A DNA stretch of 64,000 bases from Crocodylus rhombifer (lineage: Eukaryota > Chordata > Crocodylia > Crocodylidae). Position numbers and translations under genes: made by a program. A model generated the notes under the pieces. It searched no databases, was not told the origin of the DNA, and was given only the letters and a program-made list of their open reading frames with translations. The stretch is from contig JAVSML010025182.1 in the NCBI GenBank assembly GCA_038503035.1, forward strand, positions 44,415-108,414. Reading direction: 5' to 3'. Shown here piece after piece: positions 57,683 through 64,000 of this stretch (positions are counted from its first letter, which is position 1; every line of letters begins with the position of its first letter).

Positions 57683-59330
57683 ATTTGACCAGATGTATGT
57701 GCTGACATTTGCACATATTCACAGTCTCAGGAAATTGATGTTACAACTGGGAAAACACATCACAACTTATAACAAACCTTCCTATCTAATTTCTGAAGCC
57801 TATTGTGGTTTCAGACCAGGCAGAGATACAAAAGGTATGATCTTTGTTGCTAGACAGCTGCAACAGAAGTGCCAGGAGCAAAATCAAGATCTAAAGCCTT
57901 TGATTCAATCAATGGAGAAGCCCTATGGAAGATCCTGATGAAATCTGGAAACCTGCCAAAATTTGTTACCATTATCAGACTTCTCCATGATACCATGACA
58001 GTGGGTGCATCTACATATGGCGGTATGTAGTTGTAAAGTCCATGGGCAAAAACCATGCTGCTGCTGCTATGTTATCGCAGCAACACAATCCCTCAATATA
58101 TCATGTTGCTACAGCAACACAGCAGTTAAAAGTAACTGCGCCACTAGCATGGCACAATACGGGCTGTTACTGCATCATCATTTAGTACTTCCTGTTGGAA
58201 ATGCTAAATGACAGCACAGTAACAAGTGCCATAGGAGCACATGTAGACATGCCCAGTGAGTCCTAAGCAATAACTAAGAAACAGACCCCTTCACTATTAG
58301 AACTGGAGTTAAGCAAGGCTATGCGATTGCACTAGCACTCTGCTGTCTGTATTGCAGCTCTTCAGTGTATCATTGCTAACGGACTTCCATCTAGAGTCAG
58401 CATCCAGTATCACATAGACAGGAATAACTAACTACTCCATTACTGAACTTCAATATGCTGCCAACGTGTGGTGTGCGCCCACTCAGTTGAAGAGCTCCAG
58501 GTCACTATTGTTTCTGTGGAATGTATGAAATACTTGGACTCACCATTGATTTCACAAAGACCATGATCCTTCACCAATCCACCCCAAGCCAACCAGCTGC
58601 TCCTCTACACATTATAATTAGAGGGTGATCCTCAGAGAACATTGAACATTACTCTTACCTGGGTAGCCACCTTCCCCGAAAAGTAAACACAGACTATGAT
58701 ATTCAACACCAGATTAAATCTGCCAGTGCTGCTTTCAGACATCTCCATAATTGTGACTTCGATGATCTTGATATCAGGACTCAAACCAAACTTCTCGTCT
58801 GCGAAGCTGTTGTCATTCCTACCTGGATGTATGGGTGTGAAACTTGGACAACTTACCAGAAACACCTGAAAGCTTTGGAATGTACCATCGGCAATTTCTT
58901 TGGAAAATCTTCCATATGAATTGGAAGGACAGAAGACCAAACACCAGTATTCTGGCTCAAGCAAACACCACCATCACTGAAGCCATGTTTATAAGGCACC
59001 AGCCCTGTTGGACAGGACATGTCATAAGGATGCCTGACAACCATCTCCCAAAACAGGCCCTCTACTCCTAACAAACTGAAATCACCACTAGAGGTAGGGA
59101 AAAGAAGAGATTTAAGGGCATCTTGAAGGCCAATCTGACGAAATACTGATTATGTTAATATTGTATCTGGGAGCACTGAATCATCCCATATGGCACTTTG
59201 ATGTATGACAAGGCAGTGGTCATTTCAAGCAAAATTTTCATGCTGTGGAGGTGGATAGACAAGACTTACAAAGGGAACGGTCTCCTTAGTCATCTAGGAA
59301 CCCAGCAATGACTTCTCTATTTACTGGAAG
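57683..59330 (+). mobile_element. non-CR1 non-LTR retrotransposon ORF2 fossil, split by a MITE
   Basis: The frame at 57693-57938 reads SEAYCGFRPGRDTKGMIFVA then RQLQQKCQEQNQDL, a reverse-transcriptase block distinct from CR1. It is followed by LWKILMKSGNLPKF and IIRLLHDTMT in other frames. After the MITE at 58003-58254, ATMRTGVKQG-like sequence, a degraded region, GCETWTTYQKHLKALECT (58829-58883) and HQPCWTGHVIRMPDNHLPKQ (58994-59053) follow, the usual C-terminal order of this element type. The catalytic box is not intact. Clade not settled; an RTE-like or related group is my guess. Heavily broken and surely inactive. Confidence 0.8.
58003..58254. mobile_element. MITE, family C, inserted in a reverse transcriptase fossil
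   Basis: Termini GGGTGCATCTACATATGG and GCACATGTAGACATGCCC, flanked by AGT on both sides. The interior has TGTTGCTACAGCAACA and related palindromic motifs. It separates two parts of the retrotransposon ORF. Confidence 0.82.
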
Positions 59331-61429
59331 ACTGTCATCCTCATGATAACAAGCAATTGCCACTGCTGCTGTTTCTGCTGTATCCAGTCCACGTAGATAA
59401 TAATTTAAATTCATTAAAGAAATAGCCACATTCTCTTGTGTGTTGCACATCCCTAGCATAAAGAGACTCTCATTTTAGATGCTAGGTTCCATCACATTAC
59501 AAATGAATAATAAAGTATGGGCACAGAAAATGAGTAAAATTCACTGCTAAAAGTATTGAGAGAAATAGCTTAATCTTAAGAAGTAGATATTTTTTCTATT
59601 AGAGAAATCCATATCCTCATCTGCAAAGCTATAATTACATGGACATTTGTACCTTTTTACCTTTAGGGACTACCTGTGTGATTTAGGAAGGAATATTTTC
59701 TTTTATGATTTGTGCTGCATAAAATGGGTCTGTGATTTGCAAGGGGTAGGAAGAAGTTATTCTCTGTAGCATATGACAGTGAACACTGTGCCAGGGGTAC
59801 AATACCTGGGCTCAAAAAACCTTCTTTGCTCCACTGCAGCAGTTCCTATGCAATTACTCAGAGTGTGTCCCAAAGCACATTATACATGAGCAAGATACTG
59901 CAAGTGATTATGTAGGCACATAGGGAGACCATTAAGCAATTGCTTATGCACAAACACACACATTTCAGCCTGTTCAGTGAGTATTGTCCATGACACTGTA
60001 ACTGCAGAAAATGCCACCGGATCTTTATTTTACCCTACAGCACAGCACAGCAATAAGAGATGAGTCTGCATTTAACATCTAATCTCCTTGTATCTTTAGA
60101 TGGCAAATTAATGTAGCAATATTGCCTTCACTAGAACAACCATAGAGGCAGTTTACATCGCCTTGTCCCTGCTGAAACTCTTACTACGTAACAAATCATT
60201 AACATTTTACTACACAGCATTGTCAGCATAGTTAATATCAGAGTCTTGATAAAGGATTTGAATGTATAGCATTTTCAATTGCTATGAGAAGCGTAAGGCC
60301 TAAGTAAAGAAGAGAACACAAAGAGAACAAATTTCCATCTGAAATCCAAATTTTGTTATTGATTCTTTGATAAGGCAAAATCCACAATTAATTTTCTAAA
60401 CAAATAATTGTATTAAATTTAAATTAATTACTTGATTAATTAACTAGATACTGAACAGCAATTGAGTTCAGCGTCAGATAAGCATTTTCAAATGTGTTTG
60501 TATGTGCATGCAGTTTGTCTCTCTTTCTCCCTCTCTCTTATTCAAAACAAAACAAAGAGCACAAATGATACTACAGATAGTTAGGCATGCAAGCAGACAT
60601 GAGTAGGCCCACTGGAATCCATTTTGTTAATTTTGGAACCACTGTGAGAATCTGTAGGATCAGGCCAAAATGTTTTATAATGTTTTATACCAAACTGTGA
60701 TATTTTATAAGAAGTCAGCACTAAAAGATAAAATGCTACAGCACTCTGTTGGTGTTTACAGCACTCTGTTGGTTAAATATATTTGCTCATAGTGGAAATC
60801 CTACAGTTTGGTTTTATGCAAGGTCTGGTACTACACTATAAGTCACTACTGCAAATCTCAGCAGTTACCACAAAGTGAGGTTATATCCATGCAGTCACCA
60901 TGAGACAACGGACTGGGTTTTCAAAAGCACTCAGCCAGGCCCTTGGCTTAACTTCTAGAAAAATCAAAAGCTGGGATGAGCCCTGAGATTTTTTTATAAT
61001 TTACATCCAAAGTTTAATAGATGCAGGAGAAAAAATCTAAATGTGTCTACTAAGTAAACACACACACCCCACCCGCTTCATTCAAGCATCACCAACCATA
61101 CACTAACCCAGGTTGCTGTACTTAGGTGCCACCACAGACTGAACAGGCTACAACACTGGCTTTTCCGTTGGACTTTAACCTCAGTACAGGTTCAGTCTGC
61201 TCTTCTTCATGGGGATGGAGCCTCAGGGCCCAATTGCATTATGACCTGAGGATTGGTACTGATTCTCTATATTCCCCCATCAATTCAGCACATTTTTTCC
61301 TCAAATTCCACCTTGTGTGTACTGAGATATGGGTCATCACTTCAGGGATACTCAGTGGTGGAAGCAGAGACACGAAGCACTTATAGAGCAAACGTTGTTA
61401 ACTTGCAGTACACATAGCCCTGGGAGTAT
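59331..61429. other. intergenic sequence, nothing recognised
   Basis: AT-rich with a short CT-rich tract at about 60518-60540; no gene, RNA or transposon identified. Confidence 0.45.
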
Positions 61430-61439
61430 TTGGACTGGT

Positions 61440-61760
61440 CCTATAGGGTACGCACCGGCAGGCCGGGACGGAGTGCCGCCACCTCCCAGGAGCAGGGCTG
61501 GGCTGGGGCAGCGAGGACAGCGGCACCCCTCTGCAGGGTGGGGAAGCTTGCATGTGGGGGCTGCAGCACCACACGCCAGCCCGATGAGCTTCCCTGCCCT
61601 GCAGAGGGGTGCCTCTGCCCTCACCCCAGCCCAGTGAGAGTCCCTGCCCCGCCCCTGCTCCTGGGAGGTGGAGGTGGAGGTGCTCTGTGCCTATCCGCCT
61701 GCACGCCATCCCTCTCTGCAACTTGTTGTCCAGCAGTGCGCTACCCACCACCCTTGTTCA
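61440..61760. repeat. GC-rich foldback repeat
   Basis: Left arm (about 61473-61545) with CACCTCCCAGGAGCAGGGCT, GGGCTGGGGCA and GGCACCCCTCTGCAGGGTGG is mirrored by the right arm (about 61590-61675) with CCCTGCAGAGGGGTGCC, CACCCCAGCCC and CCTGCTCCTGGGAGGTGG. The loop is about 50 bases. Probably the core of a DNA element ending near GCTGCCAGGGGTACTTAAAC. Open frames across it are artefacts. Confidence 0.75.
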
Positions 61761-61769
61761 GCGTCTGGC

Positions 61770-63103
61770 TGCCAGGGGTACTTAAACTAAAAAAGATTAA
61801 AACCCCCTGTTACAGAGCATTTAAAAAAACAAAAAAAGTTACTCTCTCGTTAGCACAAAAAGCATACAAATGTGGACAAAATAATAAGTTTCTGCACACA
61901 TGTCCATGCCTCATTTTCCTCACTAGAGTATTTTTTTGCACATAGGTAAAAGTCCTCTGCCTTTTCCTCAAAGCCCTAGAGTTTCCCTTGTTGTTCCTCT
62001 GCAGCCAGTTTCCTCCTTCCTTGGTTAATGTAGCAATTAAAAAAGATTTCACTGCTTTACTATGCTTTTCTCCCTTGCCCAAGCTTCCTTTGTCTCCATG
62101 AGTCCCCCTGAATTCCCCTTTGTTAGGTGATTCTTTGATCTATTGGTTAATCTCCACCTGTGATTCTTTGATTGCTTGCTTGCCACCCCCTGGACTTCAG
62201 ACTCACAAAGCGGTTTGCCCTAACTGGCAGCCAGCACTTCAATGAAGGAGCTAAATTTGATTGAACAATAGTCAATAATTACAGACTCTCTATAATTAAC
62301 TCTGCCTGGTGCAAGAATCTCCTCTCCATTTCCTGTGGCTTTTGTGCCAATATGAAGACAAGAGATAAAAGAGAAAGCAGCCAAGCCCTAAATTCAAAAT
62401 GGAGTTCAGGCAGATATAGATACACTAGGGACTCAGATATAAAAAAAACAAAAAACAGCAAAACACATTTATACTAACTTTATGCTGTTATTGAAAAGGA
62501 ACAAACAATATACAACTCCATATCACTGGAACTTACTTGAATTTGGTGTAAAATTATCATGGGGCATGTAATCTGTGGAATTTATACTAGTGTAGATGTA
62601 TGTCTGCAGTTCTCGCTCCATAACCATTTACTCAAGGCAAATAGACTATATTATTTGTTGAATGCCAGCTAATAATACCAAGGCACAGTAATAGCAGTGT
62701 ACTGCATGCAGCAGTTTCAGAATAGCTGCTCCTCTGTCTGATCTGGATCCCAGTATAATTGACATTGGTGTACAAAAATTATGTAAGTTACACTGGTGTG
62801 GAGATGTCATAAGAAAAACAGAACTCAGAAGATATATACATGGATTGGTTCCCCACTGTCGTAGTGAATGTCCTATGTAAAATGAGTTATGATCTTGTTA
62901 TAAATGCCTGTTACAAACCCTATTCTGCAAATGGCTGCAAGATGTCCGTCATTCAGTAAAATAATTTTCAGAAGTACCCAGGTGACAATGACTCTTGTGT
63001 TCCTTAGTCACTTGCTGACTTTGAACAATCCTATCCTACATTATCAGATTTTTGTAAAGGTGTGACACCAGTCTGTAGTTTCACTAATAGTTTCCCACTC
63101 AAT
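61770..63103. other. intergenic sequence, nothing recognised
   Basis: AT-rich with no identifiable gene or repeat. Confidence 0.45.
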
Positions 63104-63313
63104 GGGGCATGTCTACATGTGCATTAGTGCACTTCAGTTAATGTGCATTAAATCTAGTATCTCCATGTAAGATACTAGGAAAATGTGCATTAGCCTGTCT
63201 TAATGCACATTAGCCTATTTTAATGCATGCTAACTAAGTAGCACATTTTAGTGATGTTTTAATGCACATTAAAATAGGCTAATGCACATTTAAGTGCATG
63301 TCTAGACGTGCCC
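63104..63313. mobile_element. MITE, family C, short copy with near-complete palindrome
   Basis: Termini GGGGCATGTCTACATGTGCA and GCATGTCTAGACGTGCCC. The interior repeats TGCATTAGCCT / TTAATGCACATTA, and AGCCTATTTTAATGCATG pairs with TTAATGCACATTAAAATAGGC. Flanking ACTCA occurs on both sides at slightly shifted positions. Confidence 0.78.
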
Positions 63314-64000
63314 ACTCATGAGTGTTCTCACCGACTTCAGTAGAACTGGTTACATACATTGCTCCAAGTATACATGTGTAAGTGCTTATAGAATTGAGGC
63401 TGTACCTCAGTCCTATAAGATACAAGAATTCTATTGGATTTCAGATAGTGTATTACCAATGAATTCCAGCATGTTGCCCTTGTCTTCAACAGGAGTTGAG
63501 GCAACCCAGTCCCTAAAAAGGTCAGGTACTTTGCGTGGATAAGTAAGTGCCAGTTTGATGCCTTTATTCAGTCTCACAAATAGTCTCTTCCATGAGCTGT
63601 TCCATTGACTTCTGATGCCAAGTATTACTGAATAAGGGTAAGGTTATTAGAAGCTGGCCCAAACAAGTATGGGCCTTGTTACATGTTAATTTTAAGTGGC
63701 TCCTTGAGCTTTTAACCCCTGATTTGTCCATATGTTAACACCTGAAACTAAATTTAAGCACACTTTAGGTGGCATCAAGTTACACTGCTCTAGGGAAATT
63801 GTCTCTCTGATCCATGTTATTCACCTTGTGTTCCATAAATGTGTGGCCATTCCCCACAGATGAACCATTCCAAATAGCAGTCCTTCAGCATCCCAGGGTG
63901 CAGCGTCTACTCCCCCACCCTCCTGTTCTGTATGAACTAACTTTCCACCCCCAGAACTCTACTGGCAAGGGGGTTGTTCTGGCATAAAGCCATCTCCCCC
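63314..64000. other. intergenic sequence, nothing recognised
   Basis: No coding or repeat signal identified up to the window end. Confidence 0.45.

Noticed and set aside
1..64000. CRISPR arrays, operons, bacterial elements
   Set aside because: The sequence is vertebrate nuclear DNA; no regularly spaced direct repeats of that kind are present.
1..64000. Endogenous retrovirus or LTR element
   Set aside because: No LTR pair, primer-binding site or gag/pol-type reading frame was noticed; the reverse-transcriptase segments are CR1 or another non-LTR type.

Overview
The window looks like nuclear DNA from an amniote vertebrate, most likely a crocodilian. The reasons are many decayed CR1 LINEs with the archosaur/turtle-type 3' octamer repeat (TCTATGAA/TCTATGAT), dense short hAT-type elements, long foldback repeats, one GC-rich promoter island and split exons of a vertebrate gene. 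Species is inferred from repeat style only. Two 10-N assembly gaps are present (33842-33851 and 52192-52201).

The one gene I can name is on the minus strand: the 5' end of MTA3 (metastasis-associated protein 3, a NuRD chromatin-remodelling subunit). Exon 1 with the start codon lies at 34148-34175 inside a CpG-rich promoter at about 33.9-34.5 kb. Exon 2 is at 29886-29953 and exon 3 at 27919-28012. All three have correct splice sites and matching phases and encode the first 63 residues, the start of the BAH domain. I could not find exon 4, so positions 1-27918 are read as the first part of a long intron 3. Every other element below 34.1 kb therefore sits in MTA3 introns.

Region by region: 1-1.6 kb is a broken CR1 reverse-transcriptase region. 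2.6-4.2 kb holds two hAT-like elements. 5.3-5.8 kb is a short terminal-inverted-repeat element. 10.1-10.6 kb is a foldback element. 11.2 and 14.3 kb are hAT MITEs with target-site duplications, the second inside an antisense CR1 that runs to 15.9 kb. 16.3-17.3 kb is a 1-kb hAT with a GC-rich core. 20.2-22.0 kb is a GC-rich, tandemly repetitive composite. 22.3-23.1 kb is CR1 plus hAT. 30.0-32.8 kb in intron 1 holds several hATs, a Tigger-type DNA transposon and a nested foldback element. 33.56-33.93 kb is a CA-rich satellite with an assembly gap.

Upstream of the promoter (34.49-36.57 kb) is a nested stack of CR1 and hAT elements. The remaining 36.6-64 kb is intergenic or belongs to unseen genes. 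It holds a family-B hAT at 38.2-38.7 kb, a CR1 at 41.5-42.6 kb, tandem GC-rich sequence at 43.1-43.5 and 46.8-47.4 kb, foldbacks at 48.5, 54.1 and 61.4 kb, a second non-LTR reverse-transcriptase fossil at 57.7-59.3 kb split by a MITE, and another MITE at 63.1 kb. One unrecognised candidate terminal exon (minus strand, 49880-50128) is the only other possible host coding sequence. Most long open frames in the window are artefacts of simple or GC-rich repeats.
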